Position numbers and translations under genes: made by a program. DNA of 64,000 nt from NCBI GenBank assembly GCA_009792885.1, contig WMCF01000025.1, positions 4,496,866 through 4,560,865 on the forward strand. Reading direction: 5' to 3'. The notes beneath the pieces are model-generated. The model saw only the letters and a list, made by a program, of their open reading frames with translations. It made no database searches and had not been told where the DNA came from. Origin of the DNA: Eremophila alpestris peregrina. Lineage: Eukaryota; Chordata; Aves; Passeriformes; Alaudidae. How positions within the stretch are numbered: position 1 is the stretch's first letter; each line of letters starts with the position of its first letter. This document shows, in pieces, positions 45,401-57,403 of this stretch.

Positions 45401-48400
45401 GCCCAGACACTACACCTTTGAGCAGCAACAGTTAGCAACAGTATTGAGAAAAAAATTAATCAGAAGTATTTTTTAAATTTGATTTTTCTGATTTTTTAAA
45501 AATGTTTTTAATGCTGGCAGAGCAGTGAAGCATGAGCTGGAGGTGTGGGGCTGCAAATTCTGCATAGGTGTTCAATTCCTATGTGAGTTGGCCAGGTCAG
45601 GTTTGGAAGCCTCATATCTTACTTGAAATCAAATTGCACCCCAGAACGTAAATTTGTAAATTACAACAATGGGAAGAAGTAGAATTTCTAGTGGCCATCC
45701 CATTTCCCTGACCTTTTTATTTTACATGGGCTGTAACAAAGAACAGAGAGAGATTTAGGGACAAAGATAGGAATCTAGGTTTCCTATGTCAGATTGTCCC
45801 TTTTCACCCTGAAACTTGAGTAACTTTCAGCCTCAGAACTTCTGCTGGCTGGAGGGATCATATTTTCAGTGAGACCCATAGTGACAGATTCACAGACAAA
45901 TATTTAGCCGTGTTAGAGATAATTTTGTTCAAATTTTCAGCATTAATAATTGTCTGCCTTTGTTGGTTGCCTCTTCAGCATGCTGGAGGCTGAAGATATT
46001 TTTCTTGGCATGTAATTGTTGCCTTTTATTGTACAGAGGTGATAAACTCTTAATTCAGGCACGGAAATTTCCCTCAGTAATGAATATCCCTGGGCTATGA
46101 CCCCTCTTTGAGCTGTCCCTTTGTATGTACCAGTACTATTTTCCTATCTTAGAGTTAATATGAGTATAAATACATTACAGATTGTGATTTTCTCTGATAA
46201 TAATAAAAGCTACACAATATAATAAGTACCCAGAGAGGAAGTGGATGAAATAATCTGCCTGCCATTTTTGCACATTATAGAAATAAATAAATAAATCTTT
46301 GGTGATGCTGAAGTACTTTCTAAATCAATGTGAAGTCAGTGAAATTTTTATATTAAAAAAAAATTGATTTTTTCAGAATTCCTAGGGAAACAGAATATCT
46401 AATATATAGTGAATCCTATTCAGTAGCTGATAGTGTCAGTTTGTGATGATTTTGACACTTCAGCTGTGTAACTTACTGTTCCTCTAAAGGTCTATTATGT
46501 TCTCTGCTTTCAAGCATATGTATTTATGACAATGGCATACAACTGTTAAGGACAGATAATTAAGACAATTAAGAAATGAAGGGTAAAATATTCCCCCTGT
46601 TCATGAGAGTTAGCAATATTGTATTCCTGCTCCAAGGAAAATACTCTAAGGAGCACTTAATTTAAGACAATTACAAGATAAATTATTTATAAATGTAACT
46701 GAATTCCCAAGGTAGTTTATCAACAGTTACCAAAACACAAATACAATGGATAGCAATACCATAAATTTTTCTGCAATGGCATTGTATATAGTCTTCATTA
46801 TTGTTAAAAATTCATCCCTGCTTCTGTATATGTATGAACAGAGCATTTTATCTTATAATATTTTCTTTAGATATTACAATGTTTTTACATGGGTTAGTTT
46901 TAAATGTATATTTCCACCTTCATTTTATCATCAACCTTGTATATGCAGGCAGAGACTATTATTACTGCTTTCAATGTCTTTGCTATTTGCTTAATAGCAG
47001 GTTTCAGTTGGTATGACCTTTTACTTGATAAAAGAAAATACAGCATCAATGGATTGCTATCGTCAATAGGATACAATTAATCAGGCAATGATTTAATGAA
47101 AGAATAATGTCAGAAGAACTGTGTTGGAAAAGCTATTTTAAGACTTGGAGAAAATTTTATGCAAAAAGCATATGCAGAAGGTAGTGATTTCATTAGCATA
47201 GTGCTTAGGAGCTGACAGCAACCTTGATTTTCTTCTCTTTTCTCTAATTTTATGCTTAAGTGATCATTGAGGTAAGTGATGTGGAAAAGAGAAGCACCTC
47301 TCCTTTGTCTTGAAAAGATGAAGCAAAGCATTTAAAGAGTAAAAGGAGGTTTCAGTCATCTGCTTTTCCAAATACTGTAGCTGCCAAATGAAGAAAGCTG
47401 TGACCTCCATTAACTGCGGCATGACCTTTGACTTGCTATCCAGGTAGTACTTGATCCAAGGAGTTCTAAGCAGGTAAAAAAAAAGATGCCTGAGCATTGG
47501 TTTTAAGGGCATTGTTTTGTAATCTTCATGACCTTCATGTATTAATCATGATGCATCAACTCAAAGAAAGTAACCAAGTGTGTCTTGATGTCGTGGAAAT
47601 AGGCTTTATTATGGAAGTATTGTGTGCTGAAACACTACATAAAAATACTACATATAAAGCTTTCAATTTACCTTTTTAATTCCTTTTGTATATTATCTTT
47701 AATATTGCTTTGTCATCCATATTGAAAATATCTCTCTTCTCATGTTCATCAAGAAAGACTTAACATCTCATCCCACAAAAATAAAATACAACTGGACCAA
47801 GAACCATCATTCATTAATTAATCAGGTTTTCAAAGTAGGAAATACCTGCCTGAAATCAACTGTGCATTTATTAAATTATTATTCATTATATTATGGCCAG
47901 AAAATATTCTAAGGGCTTTTTGTTGTAATAAGAATTGTAGGTAAGCACAATGAGTAAAATCTCAGAGCCCAAAAGCTTGCACATTAAGAAGTTAAATGAG
48001 TGAACTATAGCATTGATACAGGAAGGTCTGAAAGGGATAGGTTATTTCTCCCGTGAAGCACAGTGGAGATATGGAGAAGAGAAAGCACATGAAATGACCA
48101 GTAAAGCTAGTTTTGGTAGTTATGTCAAAAGCCAGGCTGCAGGAAATCACACTCCAACTAGAGTATTAAAATTACAGTATTTTAAAATAATGGTAGGAAA
48201 TATAATAGGAATTATTATGGTGCTAGAAGAGCACACAGCTGACATTTCTTTTCCCTCTAAACATATGGGGTTCATTCTGGGCATTTAGAGCATGGTGGCT
48301 TTGAATTCCAAATTTCAGACTTCAAAATCCCAATTTCAGACTGCAAAACATGGAGAAACATACAGACAGAAACATATGAAAAATAAGTAGGGGCAAAAAA

Positions 48401-50299
48401 ATACAGGCAAGTCATGTCCAGATGAAAGTCTTCTGTGCATTATTTTGCCCCTCATATTTCAAGATAATTGCTTTGGTTGAAGTAAAACTAGGTGCTCTGT
48501 TAGGATTTGAATAAAGATATCTTAACAGGACATTTACAATGTACTGAGGCTAAAGGGCTAAAGCTCAGGAAAAGCTGTTGCAATGAAATTACTGTTCATA
48601 TAGACAGCAGTTCAGCATCCTAAAAGTCAAAATATTCCTTGCAAGTTACTTGTCCTATTCATATGTTACATCTTTAGTGGTCCTCCCCAAGCCACTTTGG
48701 TGTGCTCATGATATCACTTCTGTGAATATGTAGCATTGCCTTCCCCTGACTATTAAAGTACTCACTCTTGAAAATTCTAGTGTGATATCAAAAACAATTG
48801 AGACTGTAAGAGCTTTTTATTGAGAGAATGACTTTTTATCATGTTCTGACAAATATTTTACTGTGTTCTTTTTTGTTTGCTTTTAGTTTTCATCTACTAG
48901 CCCTACTTCTGTCCTAACTTCTTTCTACTACAGCACTCATGAATTTATGTAAATTGCTCAATAGTCATCTAGAGTCGAGTATGCTAATTTGTTTAAATTA
49001 TAAAATATATTTTGTTATTCTCTTTTCTCCTCTGCCACACTATATGAGCTAAGAAATATTGACATGTTGAAAATTCAGGCCTGAGAAATATCCTCACAGT
49101 TCTGCTTTCCAGATAAAGCTGAAGATGAAAGATTTAGACAAATTATTAAAACAACCAGAAAATATCAGGCGATTTACATTCATTTTATTTTTTTTTTTGT
49201 TACTGACCATGTTTCCATCATAGGTTGACATTGTTCAGCAGGAGTTTTATATTGGACACTACATGAAATATAATTTTACAGGAACACAGATTTTTGACAT
49301 TAAATAAATATTTGCAGCATATCAATAACCAGGACAGTGGGCACAGGGAGTCGTTAAAAGTAAATATTCAGTGCATTGCTAAAGAAAGAAGGAAAACACA
49401 GTATTTTATGTTGCCATTACATTGTTGTGGCTCTTGGTGTCAGGTAAATAGTACTTTATTTATGCCAAAAAAAAAAAGTATATTTATAGTACATCCCTCA
49501 AATGCAGGGATGTAATTCAAGATGCCTAAGTTAAGAGTCTGATGTCTCTGGGCACCTGAATAATCAAGTAGGAGAGAGAAAGGCTGCAATAGTGGGGGGT
49601 TGTGAGCAGGGTATTCAATAGATGTCTCAGGAATGCACCATTTTCTTTCTGTTTTTCAGTTCTAATTAATATATATACGAGGTGACTCCATTTTAATGAT
49701 GGTGTTCTTTTCTATTTCATTCCAGTACTGCAACTTAAATATGATAACATTCTATTTGCTTGTAGTCCAGTGGGAGAAATAGACAGGCTAATCCTACATA
49801 AATTTTACCACATTATGAACCAGGGGCATTCTATTAAAGCTGTATTTTCTGAACCTCTACTTGACCTGGAAGAACAGCTTGTTACTGAAGTAAAAAAAAA
49901 ATGTAAATGCAAAATTAAAAAAAAAAATAGAAGAAGAAAAGCAAAGGGACATTTAATTATCAAGTTTGCTTCTGGCAAAATGAGCTTCCAATTTTCTTCT
50001 CTTTTTTCATTCTCTGGAAACCTGCAGAAATGAGATAACCCTTAATCCAAAACTCATTCTCTTTATTTACTCCCACAGTATTTACCTTCCCTGTCTTGTT
50101 GTCTCTGTTTAACCAAGTATTGTACATAAAGGATGGAAGAGGCTTCAACCCCAATTCTTTCATACGGGAGGTGGTAATGACTTTAACAGCTGTGGCATGA
50201 GAGCACAGTGTGCCAGTGAAAGGTGAGTGATACCTTATGCTGCCCTCAGTAACATCTTTAAGGGGACACCATGTCCTCATGGGTTAATAGTTTAATTTA
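42417..50299. other. Gene-free stretch right of the ERV
   Basis: About 7.9 kb of AT-rich, low-repeat sequence. The 43800..45300 part is of even composition and could hold conserved non-coding elements, which cannot be tested from one sequence. A short (AAAT)n lies near 46280. The open frames at 47264..47512 and 48013..48288 have no recognised domain. Confidence 0.4.
44038..44149 (+). other. Exon-like segment without full open frame
   Basis: 112 nt bounded by a good acceptor (TCATTCTTTTCCAG) and donor (GTAG|GTGAGT). One frame is open for 26 codons before a TAG at 44117..44119; the others stop earlier. It could be a non-coding RNA exon, a poison/terminal exon, or chance. Confidence 0.25.
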
Positions 50300-50740
50300 T
50301 GTCAGAAAAGAACTTTAAGATCAACAAGTCCAACCATGAACTCAACACTAGCAAGTCCACCACTAAACCATGTCTCTCAGTGCCAAATCTACATATCTTT
50401 TAAATACCCTGAGGGGTGTTGACTCAGACAGTTCCCTGCACAGCCTGTGGCAATGCTTGACAATCCTTTTCATGAAGAAATTTTTCCTTTTATCCAACCT
50501 AAACTTCCACTTGTGCAACATGAGTCCATTTCCTCTTATCCTGTGACTTGTCAACTGAAAGAAGAGACCAATCCCACCTAACAACAGGCAACTTTCAGGC
50601 AGTTGTACAAAGTGATAAGGTCCCTCCCGAGCCTCCTTTTCTCCAGGCTAAACATCCCAAGCTCCCTCAGCAGCTACTCAGAATTTGTGTCATGGATCCT
50701 TCAGCAGCTTGGTTGCTTCCTTCCCTTCTCTAGACCTGGC
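50300..50740 (-). mobile_element. CR1 LINE fragment, 3' region
   Basis: The + strand reads AAGATCAACAAGTCCAACC, TTGACAATCCTTTTCATGAAG, CCTCTTATCCTGTGACTTG, CTCCTTTTCTCCAGGCTAAAC and TTCAGCAGCTTGGTTGC, the CR1 3' region in reverse, diverged. It lacks the terminal ATTCTGTGATTC units. Confidence 0.82.
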
Positions 50741-50970
50741 TATCCTGTGAAGAGCGCACACATTCTATCCACAAGCAGACAATTTTCCCACAGAAAATTT
50801 TCCTGTGCAAACAGTGTCAGAGGCTTGAATGAAATCCAGTTAGGCTACATCCACAGCAGATCAACATGTCATAGAAGGAGATCAGGTTACTCAAGCAAAG
50901 TCTGCCTTTCATAAATCCGCACTGGCTGGATCTGATCCACTGGTTGTCCTGTTCATGTCATACGTCATTA
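50741..50970 (-). mobile_element. CR1 LINE fragment, reverse transcriptase region
   Basis: The reverse complement encodes diverged but recognisable CR1 ORF2 phrases: NLISFYD, then VDVAYLDFIQAFDTV, corresponding to the RT region containing YLDFSKAFD. In full-length CR1 this lies over a kilobase upstream of the 3' end, so it is not continuous with 50300..50740. An internal deletion or two abutting insertions is implied. Confidence 0.7.
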
Positions 50971-53900
50971 ATATTTAAAATAATGTAGACTTTTTAATCG
51001 ATATTTGCCTTATGTATCCTTTTTCTGAATATCCTTAATAAAATGCTAACATGTAAATTCCCATTTAAATTACATACTGTATTCAAGTTTGGCAAACTAA
51101 GAGCAATTATCCAAACCGGAAGAGCAAACTGCTTTTTTTAACAGTGCTTTGAAAGATTTGTTATTACAAACAATAACGCACTCCAAATTCCTTTTAATTT
51201 CTTCAGTCAAAACATCACATAGGTACTTGACTCATGCAGTTCATTTAGCACTTACTGCTTAATCCTGATGGACATGGAAACATAGGGGAGTTCTTGCAAG
51301 ATGAGTTGGATAGCTGGATTTAAAGGCATTCATACTTAGGAAAAAAACCCTGAGAATCTTGTCATTCACATTGACTTCAGTACTGCAAAACTGAATTTAT
51401 GATACTTTGTAAGTAAAACAACTTTACTTTTCTGAAGACATTGCTTTTTTAAAAGCATATATCTGGAAGGAATAATAATAGTAAAAGCTAAATTTGATGC
51501 ATACGAATTTATGTGTCTTATCTTCAGTAGTCTATCTCACATAGCTTATTTCTATCCTCTGAAAAGGTTCTCTGCAGTCTTTGTAATGGAATACATATAC
51601 TATCTGTAACATATTTCAAAATTACTTATTTGTAGTTAACAAAGAGCTCCTTGTAAAATTCCTGTTTAGGGTTGCATTTCAGACAGCTCACACTGAATGT
51701 TTTGCAATTCTCAGCACATATTTGAGGAAAAAGAAGCATGTTCAGTGAATGAATCAAGAGTAGTTTGCTAAAAATTGTCTTCTCTCTTTGATATAATTAT
51801 GGAATAAGGTTTGTGGGATTTTTAATAATTATTTTAAAAGATAAGTTTTCTAAAATGCTTACCCATTACTTCTTACATACCTGTTAGGATATATACCTCT
51901 CCTTATGGAATTCTGCCTCCTTCATTTGAGGTATTTATGGGAGAGAACTATTTTTGAAACAAGAAGAAAATTCATTGTCTAAGTACCAAGATGCCAGTAA
52001 AATAAATTTGGAAATCTGATTATAAGAATGACACAGTGTGCATCTCTAGGGTTTCTTAAATTACAATGTGACCACACTACTGAATGTGCAGCAAGTGCTT
52101 AATGGATTAGATGAAGATAGGAAAATTTTAAAGCAATACAAAGTGGAAATGGGGAAAAAAGCCTGAAGTGTTTTGTGACTAATGAGAGTTGTACCTCTAA
52201 AAACTTCAGTCTAAAAATTTTTCTGAATCCAAAGGCCAGGAATTATTTAGTGAAAAAAAAAAAACAAACAAAACCAAGACACAGGAGTTTTCTAGTTCTC
52301 TCACACTGAAAATGGATGTGTTATTTTATGGATTTGATAATGAAAACAACATTGATACCTGCCTATCTGTAGGCCATAAAACCTGATAAAATGATCTCCA
52401 TCTGCCACTTCCCTTCAGTGTTCCAAATGACCTTGCAAAAAGTGATACCAGTGAAGTAGAAAGAAGAATGGAAAGGTAAAAAGGTCTCCACCGGCAGAGG
52501 GAGAGGGGAGTTGGTAGGCAGCTCTTAACTTCCCTTATACACAATGGTAGTTTGGGGAATGTTATATGGATTTCCGTGCCCAGCTTTGTGCCCTTTTACT
52601 GTCTTAACCTGTGCAAGTTTGACCGCAAGGTCTTTGGTATCCGGTTGATGCTGTTTGAAGAATTTGCACAATACCTAGAACTATGGGACTTCCTGATTTT
52701 CTATAATAAAAAATACTATAGAGTTGTGGTGAAAGTAGTCTATGAGGAGGGGCCTAGTTGCTCTAACCTTTCTATCTGTGAACATAATCTTAAAATTCTG
52801 TTTTTCTTCTCTTTTATGCTGAATGCTGCTTTGTTCACAAGCCAAGTGTGGCTAAGCAATGCTGCTGTGTGGCTGGCATCTTGCATGGCCTGATGTGAGG
52901 AAATGTCTGACCTCTTGCCCAGATGAAGGTATTGTTGTGGACTAACCTAAGGTAAAACATTGTATTTCAAATAATTCTGCACTTCATCTGCATGAATTTC
53001 AAAGGGTTTCACTGGAAATTACCAGGAAAATATTTCCTATGGTGGCTTCCCCCAGTTGGAGTATAGGGGAATTTGACAGGAATTCAAGCAATTAAATCAC
53101 ATCTTCAGCCCAGCTGAGCGCTCCACCTTAGACTATGGTGGACTGCTGAACACCTGCACCAGCACTTCAAGGTCTCCTCCAAAGCACAATGGTTACACTC
53201 TCAATAATGCAATGAGTGTTGAACTAATCTCTACATTTCCTTTGCCTGGTTCACACTTTGAAAGCTGAATTGAAAGGAAAGACCTGGACTTTTAACTCAC
53301 CAGTACAGCTACAGAAAAGAGAGCTTTATTCTGAGAAAGGTGAAAGAGTCATTGGGTCCTCCTCTCCCTCACTTGTATGACATTTATGAGTCCTGCTTTT
53401 TTCACAAATCACACAAATAAAAAAACAGGTCATGTGGAGTGGAGGAACACAACCTTAGAAAGCAGAACAAAGGGCCATTGTTGATGGTGTGCAAATTATT
53501 TTAAACCAGAAGTCTAACAAGGATACTTTAAAAATAATGGTCTGCAGACTAGCTTGATGGAGCTTTAAACTAAATTTTGCTTTCCTAAATTTCTTCTCTA
53601 GCACAGAATACAAAGCTATGAGGAACAATTAGCAGATTTATTGGATCTGGCAAGCTTTTTGACTGTGAAACAGTAAGCTCAAAAGCAAATCCTTTCTTCA
53701 GCATTATTGTCAATCAGTCCAGAGGGGAAGCTATCCAAGCTGTTGTTCACCTTGAATGAACATCTTTTAGCAATGCATTGAAAAACAATTCTGTTTCAAG
53801 ATTTTCTGTCAGTAAAACAACAGTCCTGAAACAACATTTAAAAGCTGTTAGGAGAAATGATGAGAAAAAATTGAATATATAGAAGATGTTAAACAACACA

Positions 53901-56900
53901 GTATTTGATGAACACAACAAATCTTTAGGAAAGAAAACTGATTAACAAAGCATTTAAAACTCCCATTGTATCTTTCCCAAGATGTAAAGGAATAGTCATT
54001 TTTAGAAATGTTTGGTGTGCAAATTTTACTTAACAAATTACTTAGTCTGCCACAGTTAAAACAAATATTCCATTAATATCTTTTTTCATTAAACTGCAAA
54101 TTCATTCCAAAGTTACAAAACACATTTTCTTACTGAACCCTCCTCTGCTAATCCAGGAATTTGAATACAAGCTGGTGGAGACAAACATCTTCAAATACTG
54201 CAGTGAACACAGTATTTTTTTATGCAGGGTCCTTCTTTGGTGATGTTTACTAAGAGGTCTGAAGAAAAGCAGAATGATTAGTAAGTGTCACAGGCCAGGG
54301 TAGTGTTTCTATATCCTGGTACTTAAAAGATCCTCTGAACTGTAGCAGTAGCTACAGTAGCATGTGCCATGTGCTCTTATTCCATCTTAAGAGTCCATCT
54401 TATGGTGCTGCAACCCATATTCTTCATATCATAGGCCTGTTAACCTCCAATCCTCCTTGCCTCCCACCTGCCACTCAGTTCACCATCTCCACCTAATGCA
54501 GTGTCATGTGCTCATCCCATGAAGGAAGACTTTTACACCAGCCAGAATTAGCTCCTGAAGACTGCAGTTGGATTACTCTGTAAGGAGCCCAGAGTATAAA
54601 ATACGAATTGTGATCAGACGTCTCAAAAATGGCCATAACAGTTTTGTGTCTGGGGACTGCTTAGACTCTTCAAAAGGACTTTGGATGAAGAATGAAAATT
54701 TTGGTTGCGAAAGTCTGGTAGGTTTTATTGGTTTTCTTTGAAGAAGCCATGTTTTCTTATTTGTTATCCATGGCTAAGACATTCTAGAAGGGGATTGTAT
54801 GTCAGTATATGCTAAGAATATCTTGAGATAAGATATTGTCAAAAATGTTGCAGACTGCTTTCCATGTATTAACCCTGTTGTTAGCTGTTGAGAGGCAGTA
54901 ATATTAGGTCCTTACTATTATGCCTTTGCTATTCTTCCTGAATGAAGGGCAATACAATAGGAACATTTCTGTATTTTCAGCTATCCAGTAGCTTGCAACC
55001 TGTGCTTTAAAGGGAAAAAAACCCAGACAAACAAAACCCAAGCATGATTTATAACCATAAACATTTTCTGTGGATTTTTTGCACCTGTTAAAGATTTCCT
55101 ATAGTGCCCTTGTCAGATGTTTTAATGTCCTGTCCTCAGAAGATACACAGACTTAAAATCAGCAGCCTGAATGACTGAATGTTTTGTGAAAGAGTAGTTA
55201 AGAAATTTGAAACTTAGAAAGGTCCTTTGTAAATGAGTACTTGACTCTGAAATGTAAATTACAACAGAAAGATTAAGACATACTTTCAAAAGGAAATGGA
55301 CAACTAAATTTCAGATTACTTTGGTAATCCTACTAAGGACATTGATATCTGTTATTTAGCCAGCTATAACCTGAACATAAATGCTAATCGAAGTGGTTCA
55401 ATGGTGCATAGGAACAGATGTAAGAAACCCATTGTGTCTGCTAATGCTGATTCATCACATGTGTAAGCAACTATTAAATCAGTACATTACAAGTTTGAAA
55501 TGTCAGTGAAAGTTCAAGCTCATGTCATCATCTTCTTCAAACACCAGACCCATGCATTGATTTATACTCTTCCAAATTATTTTGGCTACATTTTATCATT
55601 TACTGTGACCTAAGACTGTTTTAGATTCAGTTACAAAGCTGGGGAAATATAACTAAGGATAAATTTTCTGAGGGAAACTCTAGTTACATGAGAATTGTTT
55701 TACTCCAAGACTAAAGATCAATCAGCATGTTTCAAGTAATATAAAAGTAAGTACTTATTGAAATTTTGTGTTTTCTGGGTAGATATATCTATAAAAACCT
55801 TGTTGCCTCATTTTATTGTAATTATTACTTTTTCACTTCTTATGAATTCCTGCTATTTCCTGTCTCCTCACCCCTTTTCCCCACTGTGCTCTTTTCATAC
55901 CAGTTGTCTCTTAACACTTCTGTAGTGAATGAAAGTAAGTCAGAAAGAGAGAGAGGAAATAAAAAGGTTAGAGAAAAGAAACACACTATTCTTGAAACTA
56001 TTCACTAGGTGAAACTATTCACCTGAAGCCATTTGAGAGGAACTGCTTTGAATCCCTTTGAAATGCCATTCAGAAATGCCAGCAGATTTAGTTGAACTCA
56101 CCTCAGTAAATAATGCTCTTTGAAAGCCATGCGCAGGGCACAGATGAACAATGAAAGGAGATGATACCAGGGAAAAAGGAAAAACTGTCAGAAGCAGAGA
56201 AAGGCAGGGCAGCAAGGTACCATCCAGGCCATATACTGAAATTTAATTGATTTTGTATTTTTATTTTATATTTTTCTATTTATATTATTTTATATAATAT
56301 TTTATATACAAGAACTGAACGATAGCAGTTCTATTATATGTCTATAATTACTTTTTTTAAAATTGAAAGTTTTATTTTAAAATCTATTTATTTTCTTGTT
56401 CCCATCATTTATATTAGAAAATTGCTCTAGAGTCTCATTTGTAAAAACAAACAAACAAACAAACAACAACAACAACAACAGTAACTTCCATTGTAATTAT
56501 TCATCCCTACAGGAGAAACTGGCATATGATTACACCTCATTCAGCCCTCCCCCGTCCACGAAGTCTTCCATATCCTCAAATGTCTGCGCACTGGGCACAC
56601 TGCGGGCACGAAACAAAACATGAACATCAGACTGCAAATTCTATTCTGAAGGGCTTAAATAAAGTCCTCTTATTATTATGGCACTTGGAACTGGACACCC
56701 CACATCCCAAGTTATAAATCAGTTTAAGCACTACAGAAGTAGCACACAGAACCAGGAGGAGACCAGGCAGCATGGACAGGGCCAGCCACTCCAGTGGCCT
56801 TGGTCCTCTGAGGTGACAAAGTGGGACACTGACCTTATTATGTATTTAAGGAAAATTTTGTCCATATTTGGCTTATTTTAGTTGATAAAAATGTGTTTAA

Positions 56901-57310
56901 TTTGGGATTGTCACTTTCTTCACTATTATTACTATCTTGGCAATGTTACTGACACCTCAGTCTTAGAATGAATAAACCTGAACAAAGACTTCAGGAATTT
57001 TTCTGTGAATTAAGATATCTAATGTACTATTATTACTGTAATAAACTTACTTGTGAATTCAAATAGTTTAATATATCTTAGTGGGTAAAAAATAGAGAAT
57101 GAATAGAAAAATACTGAAAAATATAAGGATTAATAGAGAAACTGATATTTTTTTGTTTGAAAAACTGATTAGTTTAAAAATAAGCTTCATAAATTCAATA
57201 TTTTAGTATTTGTGTCAGTTGAAAAAATATGTTTTCCTTAGAGAGATGATAGTCCATTCATCTGATTGTCACAGGTTTTGTTGCATCTATCAATTAATTC
57301 TTTTTTCAAG
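50971..57310. other. Gene-free stretch
   Basis: AT-rich with simple repeats. The 113-codon + frame at 52552..52893 is unrecognised and not flanked by convincing gene signals. A CTTTATTCTGAG patch near 53322 is reminiscent of an LTR polyadenylation region but too short to call. Confidence 0.4.
56440..56480. repeat. (AAAC)n/(AAC)n microsatellite
   Basis: Tandem AAAC units followed by tandem AAC units. This gives the QTNNNNN string in the overlapping frame. Confidence 0.92.
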
Positions 57311-57403
57311 CTGTGCTCATCTGTGTCCGAACTGAACACACCATCAATCAGCAGCTCATGCAGTTGAAAGGTCGCTTAGGGGAACTGCCCATCACTGCAG
57401 TTG
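57311..57403 (+). CDS. Probable internal coding exon of an unidentified host gene
   Basis: A 93-nt segment bounded by a good acceptor (ATTCTTTTTTCAAG, with a TTAAT-type branch site upstream) and a good donor (GTTG|GTAAGC). Only one frame is open throughout: two leading nt, 30 codons, one trailing nt, so the exon is phase-symmetric and could be skipped without breaking the frame. The peptide begins VLICVRTEHT and ends ELPITAV, with balanced composition unlike translated intron. I do not recognise the protein. No neighbouring exon is evident in the window, so the gene would have introns of many kilobases. Chance occurrence of this combination is possible but unlikely; a processed pseudogene is excluded by the intron-like flanks. 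Confidence 0.5.

Noticed and set aside
52552..52893. 113-codon plus-strand frame
   Set aside because: No family recognised and no supporting signals; treated as chance.
56098..56185. Minus-strand exon-like segment with GAG|GTGAGT donor and CTGACAG acceptor
   Set aside because: More than one frame is open, the peptide is unremarkable, and it is opposite in strand to the better exon at 57311.
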